The position numbers and the translations under genes were made by a program. The notes beneath the pieces were generated by a model that was given only the letters and a program-made list of their open reading frames with translations, was not told where the DNA came from and did not search any database. Shown here in pieces: positions 17,270 to 24,727 of a stretch of 32,851 nucleotides of DNA; position 1 is the stretch's first letter, and every line of letters begins with the position of its first letter. Source of the DNA: Chitinophagaceae bacterium. GTDB lineage: Bacteria > Bacteroidota > Bacteroidia > Chitinophagales > Chitinophagaceae. The DNA lies in assembly GCA_004028795.1 (NCBI GenBank), contig SAIW01000026.1, positions 1 through 32,851 of the forward strand, read 5' to 3'.

Positions 17270-17338
17270 TACAGGCTACATCAACGATGCTATGAAAAAC
17301 AAAAGCTGACTACATAAAATAAATTAAATATTTTTTAC

Positions 17339-17656
17339 ATGATTGCCAAAACACCTAAGCCACCTTATTACGCTGTAATCTTTACCTCGGTTAAGGAAAA
17401 TGATTTGGAAGGTTATAATGAAATGGCTGACAAAATGGAAGCATTAGCTAAACAACAACCTGGTTTTTTAGGGATGGAAAGTGCAAGTAAAGGCATAAGT
17501 ATTACTGTTTCTTATTGGGAAAGCTTAGATGCTATAAAGCTTTGGAAACAACATGCAGAACATATTATTGCTCAGCAATATGGAAGAGAGAAATGGTATG
17601 AACAATACAAAACAAGAATTTGTTTGGTTGAAAGAGATTATGGTTTTGAAAAATAG
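17339..17656 (+). CDS. ABM-domain protein (antibiotic biosynthesis monooxygenase-like)
   Basis: A 105-residue dimeric alpha+beta-barrel-type protein. It shows YYAVIFTSVKENDLEGYNEMADKMEALAKQQPGFLGMESA, then ISITVSYWESLDAIKLWKQHAEH, the two-half pattern of the ABM family with the typical 'PGFLG-x-E' and 'YW-x-x-x-x-A-x-x-W' motifs. Members include small monooxygenases and haem-degrading enzymes, but most are uncharacterised, so the activity is not assigned. The product is cytoplasmic with no signal peptide. It ends five bases before the Nudix gene, so the two are likely one transcript. Confidence 0.85.
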   Translation: MIAKTPKPPYYAVIFTSVKENDLEGYNEMADKMEALAKQQPGFLGMESASKGISITVSYWESLDAIKLWKQHAEHIIAQQYGREKWYEQYKTRICLVERDYGFEK

Positions 17657-17661
17657 TTTAC

Positions 17662-18084
17662 ATGCCTCAATTATATACTGCGGGTTTGGTTTTAATTAAA
17701 GAGAATAAAGTACTGCTTGCATTAAGTAAAAACAAAAACGCTTTTTACTTACCCGGCGGAAAGATTAATGAAAATGAAAATGAAAATGCGATAACTGCAT
17801 TAATAAGAGAAATAGAAGAGGAGTTGAGTAGTGTATTGAAAGCAGATAAACTGCAATTCTATAAACATATTACTGCACCTGCATTTGGTGAGGAGCCGGA
17901 TGTTATAATGGAACAGGATTGCTTCTTTTACAATGATGCATTAAGTATTATGCCTTCGGCAGAAATTGAAAGAGCTGAATGGTTTTCTAAAGCTGAATAT
18001 TTGCAACAGCAACATATTGCTCCCGGTGTTGTAAAGTTGTTTGATGAATTAACAGCAGATGGTTTTATTACTTCTCAATCTTAA
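17662..18084 (+). CDS. Nudix hydrolase
   Basis: A 140-residue Nudix pyrophosphohydrolase, cleaving nucleoside-diphosphate-linked substrates with Mg2+. The core is AFYLPGGKINENENENAITALIREIEEEL. The catalytic helix REIEEE is intact, but the spacing from GG to it is two residues longer than the G-x5-E-x7-RE consensus, because of an extra Glu-Asn from a DNA repeat (17767-17788), and the last consensus Gly is Ser. The rest (HITAPAFGEEPDVIMEQDCFFY, EIERAEWFSKAEY) resembles MutT-like proteins of Bacteroidota; the substrate is unknown. Its last 17 bases overlap the 3' end of the convergent methyltransferase gene. Confidence 0.88.
   Translation: MPQLYTAGLVLIKENKVLLALSKNKNAFYLPGGKINENENENAITALIREIEEELSSVLKADKLQFYKHITAPAFGEEPDVIMEQDCFFYNDALSIMPSAEIERAEWFSKAEYLQQQHIAPGVVKLFDELTADGFITSQS
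17767..17788 (+). repeat. hexanucleotide tandem repeat inside the Nudix box
   Basis: AATGAA is repeated three full times plus four bases. It encodes Asn-Glu repeats between the Nudix Gly and the catalytic helix. Being in-frame (6 bp), slippage would add or remove two residues without a frameshift. Confidence 0.85.
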
Positions 18085-19084
18085 AACACCAACGTTTTAA
18101 TTTTCCTTCAAAATCAAACGGGGTAGTGGCTTTTGTAATATCTTTTATTTGCGTAGCTTTTATGTTAGCACTATCCAAAACAAATTTTGTGTAGTTGGTA
18201 CTGAAATATAAAATGCCGTTGGGCGATAAAGCATATAATACATCATTGATTAGCTCAACATGATCTTGCTGAATGTCTAAGAAATCTTTCATGCGTTTGC
18301 TGTTGCTGAAAGTGGGTGGATCCATTATTACCAAGTCAAAACTGTTGGGCTGTACTGTTTTTAAGTATTGCTTTACATCTGCATGAATGAATATTGCTTT
18401 TCTGTTATTCGTCATTTCAAAGGTTCTTACCTGCGAAGTCTCATCGGGTAGATTTCTTTTGTCGTTTAAATGATGTGCTGTAATAAAATCATTCAGTTTA
18501 AAATTATCTTCTGCCCATTGTAAATAAGTTTTACTTAAATCAACTGTTGTAACATTAGCTGCATTGCCTGCTGCAGCATACACAGAAAACGAACCTGTAT
18601 AAGCAAACAAGTTCAATACCTGTTTACCATTGCATTGTTCTTTAACCATTTGTCTTGTTATTCTGTGGTCTAAAAACAAACCGGTATCTAAATAATCGGT
18701 AAGATTTATTTTAAATTTTAATCCGCTTTCTTCTACAACAAAAAAATCATTTTCTGCTGCTGTTTTTTGATATTGGTCTGTTCTGTCGGTTTTTCTTTTT
18801 CGTTCTTTTACATAAATTTTTTCATCGGGAATAGTTGTTACCCGACTGATAATATTAAGTGATTCATTTAACCAAAGCTCATGCTCTTCTTCTGTTAAAT
18901 TGTGTTTGGCTCTGTATTCAGCTACATAAATTTTATCGGCATACACATCAATAATCAATGGAAACTCAGGTAAATCTTTATCATAAATCCGGTAACAACT
19001 TATTGATTGTCGCCTTGCCAATTTGCTTATATGTTTATACACTTTAAGCAAACGGTTTTGAAACATGGTGAGTTTATCGTTCAT
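18068..19084 (-). CDS. rlmK: RlmK-like 23S rRNA methyltransferase (stand-alone)
   Basis: A 338-residue SAM-dependent methyltransferase matching the C-terminal half of E. coli RlmKL, which makes m7G2069 in 23S rRNA. Shared features are FQNRLLKVYKHISKLARRQ, CYRIYDKDLPEFPLIIDVY, the central LTDYLDTGLFLDHRITR, SAM motif I NLFAYTGSFSVYAA, TVDLSKTYLQWAEDNF and the catalytic-type DPPTFSNSKRM. The RlmL (THUMP) half is absent, so this is a stand-alone RlmK-type enzyme; the exact target base is inferred. A TTTCTTTG element ends five bases before the ATG at 19084. M7, at 19066, is an alternative start. Its 3' end overlaps the Nudix gene by 17 bases. Confidence 0.8.
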   Translation of the reverse strand: MNDKLTMFQNRLLKVYKHISKLARRQSISCYRIYDKDLPEFPLIIDVYADKIYVAEYRAKHNLTEEEHELWLNESLNIISRVTTIPDEKIYVKERKRKTDRTDQYQKTAAENDFFVVEESGLKFKINLTDYLDTGLFLDHRITRQMVKEQCNGKQVLNLFAYTGSFSVYAAAGNAANVTTVDLSKTYLQWAEDNFKLNDFITAHHLNDKRNLPDETSQVRTFEMTNNRKAIFIHADVKQYLKTVQPNSFDLVIMDPPTFSNSKRMKDFLDIQQDHVELINDVLYALSPNGILYFSTNYTKFVLDSANIKATQIKDITKATTPFDFEGKLKRWCFKIEK

Positions 19085-19089
19085 TGGGG

Positions 19090-19097
19090 CAAAGAAA
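19090..19097 (-). promoter_or_regulatory. candidate -7 promoter element of rlmK (TTTCTTTG)
   Basis: One mismatch from TAnnTTTG on the minus strand, followed by CCCCA and the ATG at 19084. The close spacing predicts a leaderless or nearly leaderless mRNA. Confidence 0.4.
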
Positions 19098-19172
19098 GTT
19101 TTTTTAAATAAAGTTTTAAAAACTAATCTCTTATCTTATGACTCGTATTTAGTGACACAAATTATTATAACT

Positions 19173-19180
19173 TACGTTTA
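19173..19180 (+). promoter_or_regulatory. candidate -7 promoter element of the HEPN gene (TACGTTTA)
   Basis: One mismatch from TAnnTTTG, ending 14 bases before the ATG at 19195. Confidence 0.35.
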
Positions 19181-19194
19181 ATCAATTATCAAAT

Positions 19195-20460
19195 ATGTCT
19201 GCTAAAAATTTTGAAACTGTAAATATCATTCTTACTAAAATAAAAGAATTAACCCCAGAAAATAATCCTCTATCATCATTATCAAATGAAAAGCAATACC
19301 TATTCTATGAGTTAAGTTTAAGATTTCCAAAATATAACATTGAACACTATGAAAAGGTGTTTAGTCAAATGTATCAAAGCAAAATGGATTTTTCTTTTGA
19401 GCAATTTGAAAAAGCCTATAAAGAATATATGATAAGTAACCCAATTAGAAGAATAGATTTTACTTTTTACTTTCATGTCAATTTTCCATTCGAAGAAAGT
19501 TTCGATTTTTTAGGGAAACGTGTAAATGTTTTTTATGGGGATATCGCTATTAAAAATGATTTTATTAAAAAGGCGATTGAGTGGAATGAAAGAAATCACT
19601 TACTAAGTGAAGATTTTTTTCAAGATAGAACTAATAAAGGCTATCGACTGATTAGTGTAACAATTAATACTTACTCATTAGAAAAAGCTTACATTGATTT
19701 TGAAGAATTACTTTACAACTTAAAGGGTATTATTGAATACTACCGTGGCAAAGGAGTTTTCTTTTATAATTATGGGGCAATAAATAAAATTAACTTTTCT
19801 TACTTTAATTTACCAGAGTTTTTTATAGTAGATTTTAATAATCAGAGTTTATTTTATTGGATAACTACAAAGCTTAAAGATGTTGATATAGCAATAAACC
19901 TTATGGAATCAAATCAATTTGAGATTATGAGTAATATTGATAAGTTTAAAGATATCCCAAATAAAGGCTCAATATTTTCACTCTTACTTTCTACCTTTCA
20001 ATTATATGGCAAAGCCGTTTCTTCAGAATTTAGGGCTTCAGCTTTTCAATTTTTCTGGAATATTTTAGAAATTGTTACACTCTCAGGAAATAATAATGGT
20101 TCTACAAGTTATGTAATTAAAAAACTTAAAGCTTTTTATAAAGACGAATATCTTGAAATGTATGAACGAAGTATAAATGAGATTGGAGATATTAGAAATA
20201 AATTAGTACATGAAGGAATTGATAAAGTCAATCAATTACATTTAAACTTTATAAAATCCTTGGTTGAAGGATGTATTAAGATTTTATTGAGTAATATAAA
20301 TCGAGTTAATACAATTGCTAAACTTGAAGTATGTTTTCGTGTTAGAAGTTTACCTATTAAACTCTTAAAAGAAGAAGTTGAGATATTACAAGATATTATT
20401 GAAAAGCGGAAAACAAATGATAATGCCCCAACAATTACAGGTGAGCAAAACAAAAAGTAA
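19195..20460 (+). CDS. HEPN-domain protein, ApeA-like; putative RNase toxin or phage defence
   Basis: A 421-residue cytoplasmic protein with no signal peptide or membrane helix. The C-terminal part (about 265-370) looks like an ApeA-type HEPN domain: SSEFRASAFQFFWNILEIV (a helix holding the family's W-x-x-x-E), then DIRNKLVHEG, with the catalytic R-x4-H motif at R334 and H339, followed by a last helix (LNFIKSLVEGCIKILLSNI). HEPN proteins of this motif are usually metal-independent RNases in toxin, abortive-infection or anti-phage systems. The N-terminal part (1-260) is not recognised. No antitoxin or second defence gene is adjacent. Sampled 60-base lines are about 20-27% G+C versus about 32% in one rlmK line, and the 3' end cuts into a remnant gene, both suggesting transfer. 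The HEPN fold call is fairly good; the defence role is inference. Confidence 0.75.
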   Translation: MSAKNFETVNIILTKIKELTPENNPLSSLSNEKQYLFYELSLRFPKYNIEHYEKVFSQMYQSKMDFSFEQFEKAYKEYMISNPIRRIDFTFYFHVNFPFEESFDFLGKRVNVFYGDIAIKNDFIKKAIEWNERNHLLSEDFFQDRTNKGYRLISVTINTYSLEKAYIDFEELLYNLKGIIEYYRGKGVFFYNYGAINKINFSYFNLPEFFIVDFNNQSLFYWITTKLKDVDIAINLMESNQFEIMSNIDKFKDIPNKGSIFSLLLSTFQLYGKAVSSEFRASAFQFFWNILEIVTLSGNNNGSTSYVIKKLKAFYKDEYLEMYERSINEIGDIRNKLVHEGIDKVNQLHLNFIKSLVEGCIKILLSNINRVNTIAKLEVCFRVRSLPIKLLKEEVEILQDIIEKRKTNDNAPTITGEQNKK

Positions 20461-20578
20461 TAGACATTACAGAAAACAAATCATTCCATTTGTCTATGCC
20501 AAAAAGAAATCTCAGAACAATTGCAAAGCCAACGGGAATCCCAATCGTCCAAATAATTTTTGTTACTTTTTTATTCAT
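20435..20578 (-). pseudogene. truncated membrane-protein gene, N-terminal remnant
   Basis: From the ATG at 20578 the minus strand encodes 47 residues: MNKKVTKIIWTIGIPVGFAI, then VLRFLFGIDKWNDLFSVMSI and TFCFAHL, then stop. It reads like a proper start of a multi-helix membrane protein (basic N-terminus, hydrophobic helix, FGIDKW turn, second helix SVMSITF) but stops abruptly where it runs into the 3' end of the HEPN gene (stop at 20460). The last five or so residues come from HEPN-gene DNA. I therefore interpret it as the surviving first ~42 codons of a gene whose remainder was replaced. From memory, similar N-termini (RFLFG, LFSVMS) occur in full-length Bacteroidota membrane proteins. Confidence 0.6.
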
Positions 20579-20611
20579 TCTTAGAATTACCTGAAGCCAA
20601 ATGTATTTAAC

Positions 20612-21496
20612 TTAATTAACTATTATGTAACCATATTTACCCAAATCATTACAAGTGCAATTTATAATTTTCAAAAAGCAATCATAGTCAATCCATAAAT
20701 ACCCTTTATCACCCCATGCTGTACTCCAGGAGTTCTGCACTTTAAAAGCGTTTTTAGCATTATCGTAACCACAAATTACCAAAGCATGTGCTCCACCGGA
20801 ACCGGTATAATTTTTAAGTATTGGCGGATATATTATTCCTTTAAAAGCATCATCAACATGCATTGAAAAAATAATTGCTTTTCTTTCATACAAGGCCCTT
20901 TTAACTGTATCAATGCCGGTTAGTGAAATCGTATTAATACTGTCAATAAAATATTTAGCAGCTACTTTTCTTTGGGTACTGTCAGGCTGCCTGCTGCAAT
21001 CACTTGCATCATATGGCATACTACTAAGTGTTGCAGCACCTTGTGTGTACAAGATATAAAGGTTATCATAGATACTTGTACAACTGCAATTGCCTTTTGT
21101 TATCTGATTATACGTATAAGCAGGAGAAAGTAAGATTGAATCATAAGATACTTTGTACTTATTATGAATAAAATATGAGCCGGCTGCATAAATAGAAGCC
21201 CAGGCAGCACAGGAGCCTTGAATACTTTGGTCGCCGGGTGTTGGCATATCTAAAGAAACAGCGTTTGGCAAACTATCTGATGTTGATGCAATAAAGTTGT
21301 CAGCCGGAATTAATGGCTTTAATGGGTTAATCAAATCGGCACTAAGTTTAGAACCAACACATAAGCCACTTGAAAAAGGATAATTAGCGGGTAAACTATC
21401 TGTTTTTACTAAGCAATTACTACAGGAATAATCAGGGCTGCATGAATTAATTATTATGGCAATAATTACAATAAATGGCAAGTAAAGTAATTTCAT
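20612..21496 (-). CDS. papain-like (C1A) cysteine peptidase lipoprotein
   Basis: A 294-residue lipoprotein (lipobox IINSC, Cys19). The papain-family catalytic set is visible in order: Q93 and C96 in QGSCAAWAS, H237 in GGAHALVICGYD, and N255 in VQNSWSTAWGDKGYLWIDYD. The helix after the active-site Cys and the 'NSWSTAWGDKGY' segment fit C1A peptidases well. There is no clear inhibitory prosegment: only about 70 residues, rich in Pro, Leu and Ser, separate the lipid anchor from the catalytic domain. It is expected at the cell envelope, facing the periplasm or outside, to degrade proteins or process neighbours. It lies 152 bases downstream of the tyrosinase gene, separated by that gene's terminator, so it is probably expressed separately. 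Confidence 0.88.
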   Translation of the reverse strand: MKLLYLPFIVIIAIIINSCSPDYSCSNCLVKTDSLPANYPFSSGLCVGSKLSADLINPLKPLIPADNFIASTSDSLPNAVSLDMPTPGDQSIQGSCAAWASIYAAGSYFIHNKYKVSYDSILLSPAYTYNQITKGNCSCTSIYDNLYILYTQGAATLSSMPYDASDCSRQPDSTQRKVAAKYFIDSINTISLTGIDTVKRALYERKAIIFSMHVDDAFKGIIYPPILKNYTGSGGAHALVICGYDNAKNAFKVQNSWSTAWGDKGYLWIDYDCFLKIINCTCNDLGKYGYIIVN

Positions 21497-21600
21497 GGCA
21501 TTTTTTTACTTTGATACCTGTAAGCAAACTATTGCTGTATCTTGTATTAAAAATATTAAATTATAAGCATGAGTTATAATTTAATTACTGATAGAAAATA

Positions 21601-21630
21601 AAAAATCCCGTTGTTTATAACGGGATTTTT
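21601..21630 (-). terminator. intrinsic terminator of the tyrosinase gene
   Basis: A 12-bp perfect stem (AAAAATCCCGTT / AACGGGATTTTT) with loop GTTTAT lies 18 bases past the stop codon at 21649. It gives a T run on either strand. Confidence 0.88.
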
Positions 21631-21648
21631 ATAGCATCAATTTCAATA

Positions 21649-23265
21649 TTAATTCTTCTCATACCGTTTAATGGTAACAGAATTAATCTTAATAGCCGGT
21701 TGATTTTTAGGATTGTCCAATTGCAGTACAACTTTTATTTGTCCTTTGTTCAGGGCATCCTGTTTCTTCAATTCGTCTGTAATATCTAAAGTAATCAACC
21801 GTTTTAATGGCTCATTACTCATTTGCATTCCATTCTGATGTGCTCCTTTACTGTGGGTACTTCCAAAGAAGCCAATCCATCCTACAAAATAGGCATTCAC
21901 ATCGGTAACCTGTTTATCGGTGGGTGTTTTACCTATAAGAGATACTGCCATTCTTGTTTTAGGAGCTTTGGCGAAGGATGCATCAATTTCTAAAGCATAA
22001 AAGGTATTGCTGTTAATGTTAGTACCTGCACTGAATGGCACATTAACTACTTTAATACTGGTTGCTGCATCAATGGTAGTTGCAGGAGCAGTAGTACCCA
22101 CTACATTGGCAACTCCTGTAACCAATGGTTTAGCTTCTGAAAGTTTTACTGCTTTAGCTTTTGATTGTAAATAATCATAAGTGTAATTAACACTTCTTAT
22201 AGTATCATAAATCTGTTGAAAGCTTGTGTACTCAACCTTTTTGCCGTTTTCATCAAAGAACACATATTTAATAGGGTCATCTTTTGTACCCCATCCGGCT
22301 TTTTCAAATTCTTTTAATGTTAGTTGTAAAGAAGGATGGTCTGTTTCCCATGCAAACCATAACCTGTCTATATTACAATGGTGTAAGTAGAAAATGGGGT
22401 CGAATGCAGAACTCGGAATATCACCCATTAATGCACCACCGACAGCTTTTGCATTTTGCTGATAGATTCTGTTCCAGATATCGCCTAGTTTCGAAGTATC
22501 TGCAGGAGCTACAGTTCCACCAACATAATCGTGCATACAGTTGTGAACAACATCTTCCAATTCGTAACTGAAATGATGAATATCACCTGCTGTCCATAAA
22601 TAACTCGTATCTAATATTTTTTTCATGGCTACGGTAGGCTCTACTACAAGAATGGTGTCTTTTCCCAAAATCTGTACATTCATCACAATAGCATCGGTTC
22701 CGTTACCATCAATTCTTTCGCCTTTCATTAGTGAGGGAGATCTTTCAGGTTCATATAAGCCACTGAATTTTTTAGCATCTCTGAAAGCTGCAGGTAAAAT
22801 TCTTCCGGCTGTGTCATTATAATTCCAGTACGGAAGAGCAAAATCTTTTTTACCTGATAATTTTCTTACAATTTTTTCTAAATAGTATAAATATAATCTG
22901 TGCCAGGTAAGAAAGTGAAATTGTTCTAAACCGGGTTTCATATGCGGACAGGTTGCCCAACCTGCTTTAAGCCCTTCTTTATAGCTGGGGCATAATGAAT
23001 CCATTCCACCATATTTAAGCAAAGTGTCATAAGGGGGTAGATTATGAATAGCACCTTGATAATACCAACTTAAAGGGTTACTGCAATCCATTTTACGCAT
23101 ACTGTCCATTGCAATATTGTATGCAATTAAATCTGAATCAGCAGCTTGTGTATTGGCATTTTTTCTAACAAACAATGAGTCACCTGCTGTAATAGTAGGC
23201 GGTTTTGTGTCGTTACAACTGCATATTAAAGCATATGCAGCTAAAAGGAAAAATATTTTTTTCAT
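21649..23265 (-). CDS. tyrosinase/polyphenol-oxidase-like copper protein, lipoprotein
   Basis: A 538-residue type-3 copper protein, probably oxidising phenols to quinones. The N-terminus is a lipoprotein-type signal (LICSC, Cys17). The central domain has H74 (AIHN), CPHMKPGLEQFHFLTWHRLYLYYLEKI (H108, H117, H122) for copper A, and H241/H245 (HNCMHDYVGG) plus DPIFYLHHCNIDRLWF (H295 or H296) for copper B. The copper A spacing is odd: H108 to H122 is 14 residues where the family usually has 9. The C-terminal third (about 400-538) resembles the plant polyphenol-oxidase C-terminal domain (FVGWIGFFGSTHSKGAHQNG), which can shield the active site. It is a single gene with its own terminator. Confidence 0.85.
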   Translation of the reverse strand: MKKIFFLLAAYALICSCNDTKPPTITAGDSLFVRKNANTQAADSDLIAYNIAMDSMRKMDCSNPLSWYYQGAIHNLPPYDTLLKYGGMDSLCPSYKEGLKAGWATCPHMKPGLEQFHFLTWHRLYLYYLEKIVRKLSGKKDFALPYWNYNDTAGRILPAAFRDAKKFSGLYEPERSPSLMKGERIDGNGTDAIVMNVQILGKDTILVVEPTVAMKKILDTSYLWTAGDIHHFSYELEDVVHNCMHDYVGGTVAPADTSKLGDIWNRIYQQNAKAVGGALMGDIPSSAFDPIFYLHHCNIDRLWFAWETDHPSLQLTLKEFEKAGWGTKDDPIKYVFFDENGKKVEYTSFQQIYDTIRSVNYTYDYLQSKAKAVKLSEAKPLVTGVANVVGTTAPATTIDAATSIKVVNVPFSAGTNINSNTFYALEIDASFAKAPKTRMAVSLIGKTPTDKQVTDVNAYFVGWIGFFGSTHSKGAHQNGMQMSNEPLKRLITLDITDELKKQDALNKGQIKVVLQLDNPKNQPAIKINSVTIKRYEKN

Positions 23266-23375
23266 TTGTTCAGGTTTAGTTGAGAGTAAACTTATAAAAA
23301 ATATTTAAAATTCAAAATTATAATAGCTTTATTTTGTTGTTATGTTTTTTATTTTTAAGTTGAAAAGGGTATAAT

Positions 23376-23405
23376 AAAAAAATCCCGCTGTGTAAGAGCG
23401 GGATT
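23376..23405 (-). terminator. intrinsic terminator of the aminotransferase gene
   Basis: On the minus strand an 8-bp stem (AATCCCGC / GCGGGATT, arms 23398-23405 and 23381-23388) with a 9-base loop leads into a run of T (complement of the A run at 23376-23382). It lies 21 bases past the stop codon at 23427. Confidence 0.8.
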
Positions 23406-23426
23406 GAAATTTATAATTGAATGAAT

Positions 23427-24623
23427 TTATTTCAACTTAAGCAAAGCATCTTTAACTCTTGCCCAGGCTTTCTTTATATTTTCCTGACTGTTGGCATATG
23501 AGAAGCGAACACAATCAGGCTCTCCGAATGCATCGCCCATAACGCTTGATACATGTGCCGTATTTAGTAAGTACATACAAAAATCATTGGCATTGGTTAT
23601 AGTTGTGGTACCATCAGATTTGCCGTAGAACGAACTTACATCAGGAAAAACGTAAAATGCTCCGTCAGGGTCAGAACAACTGATTCCCGGTATTTCTTTA
23701 ATTAATGCTAAAGTTAATTTTTTGCGTTCTGCAAACTCCGCAGTCATTGCTAATGATGGGGTTAAATCTCCTGTCAATGCTGCTATAGCTGCTTTCTGTG
23801 TAATGGAGCAGGTTGCACTGGTAAACTGACCTTGTAATTTATCGCAGGCTTTGGCAATTTCAATATTAGCAGCAATGTAGCCTAAACGCCAACCCGTCAT
23901 TGCAAAACCTTTACTCAATCCATTAATTAAAATCACCCTTTCTTTTAATTCAGAAAATTGAGCAATGCTTTCATGTTTACCAACATAATTGATGTACTCA
24001 TAAATTTCATCGCTGATGATATAAATATCAGGGTATTGTTTAAATACTTCTGCCAATGCTTCTAATTCAGCTTTGCTGTATACTGCCCCGGAAGGGTTAC
24101 AGGGTGAGGAGAACAAAAACATTTTTGTTTTAGGGGTAATGGCAGCTTTTAATTCTTCAGGTGTAATCTTAAATCCGTTCTCAACAGTGGTTCTAACACT
24201 AACTACTTTACCGCCTGCAATCTTTACTAATTCGCTGTATGTTACCCAATAAGGAGTTGGAATAATTACTTCTTCATCTTTATCAACAACAGCTAAAATT
24301 GCCATAGCTAAACTTTGTTTAGCACCGGTTGATAAAATAATATTGGCAGGTTTATACTCTAAATTATTATCGCGTTTCAATTTAACACAAACCGCTTCCC
24401 GTGCATCTGCAAAACCCGATACAGGCGTGTAGTGGCTCCAGTTATCATTAATGGCTTTTATAGCTGCATCTTTAATGTGTTGCGGAGTATCAAAATCAGG
24501 TTCGCCTAAACTAAGGTTAATTACATCAATACCTTTCGCAGCTAATTCACGGCCAAGCTGTGCCATTTTAAGTGTTTCGGGCTCATTAAAACGGTCTAAT
24601 AAAGAAGAAAGTTGATTGCTCAT
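23427..24623 (-). CDS. aspartate-type aminotransferase, class I PLP enzyme
   Basis: A 398-residue fold-type I aminotransferase transferring amino groups between aspartate-like amino acids and 2-oxo acids. Key residues are visible: N176 (SSPCNPSGA), D205 and Y208 (ISDEIYEY), PLP lysine K238 (LSKGFAMTGWRLGY) and R246; the C-terminal substrate Arg is in CVRFSYA. The early LSLGEPDFDTPQHI is typical of the thermostable Iγ aspartate aminotransferase group. The ATG at 24623 is chosen because a TACATTTG promoter lies 26 bases upstream and MSNQLSSLLDRF is the usual start; the longer frame to 24731 precedes that promoter. Substrate range (aspartate versus prephenate or other) cannot be fixed here. Confidence 0.92.
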   Translation of the reverse strand: MSNQLSSLLDRFNEPETLKMAQLGRELAAKGIDVINLSLGEPDFDTPQHIKDAAIKAINDNWSHYTPVSGFADAREAVCVKLKRDNNLEYKPANIILSTGAKQSLAMAILAVVDKDEEVIIPTPYWVTYSELVKIAGGKVVSVRTTVENGFKITPEELKAAITPKTKMFLFSSPCNPSGAVYSKAELEALAEVFKQYPDIYIISDEIYEYINYVGKHESIAQFSELKERVILINGLSKGFAMTGWRLGYIAANIEIAKACDKLQGQFTSATCSITQKAAIAALTGDLTPSLAMTAEFAERKKLTLALIKEIPGISCSDPDGAFYVFPDVSSFYGKSDGTTTITNANDFCMYLLNTAHVSSVMGDAFGEPDCVRFSYANSQENIKKAWARVKDALLKLK

Positions 24624-24649
24624 TTTATTTATTACTTTAAAAAGTTGAG

Positions 24650-24657
24650 CAAATGTA
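24650..24657 (-). promoter_or_regulatory. -7 promoter element of the aminotransferase gene (TACATTTG)
   Basis: The minus strand reads TACATTTGCTC, a perfect TAnnTTTG match, ending 26 bases before the ATG at 24623. It separates this gene from the surface-protein cluster upstream. Confidence 0.55.
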
Positions 24658-24727
24658 ATAGAATAGCAATTAATGAAATTGTATAAAAATGCAGCTGATT
24701 TACGATGCTTAAGAAGACTTATAATTA

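Noticed and set aside
20378-20584. Plus-strand frame of 68 codons overlapping the HEPN gene end
   Set aside because: Basic, low-information peptide in a different frame; the minus-strand remnant explains this DNA better.
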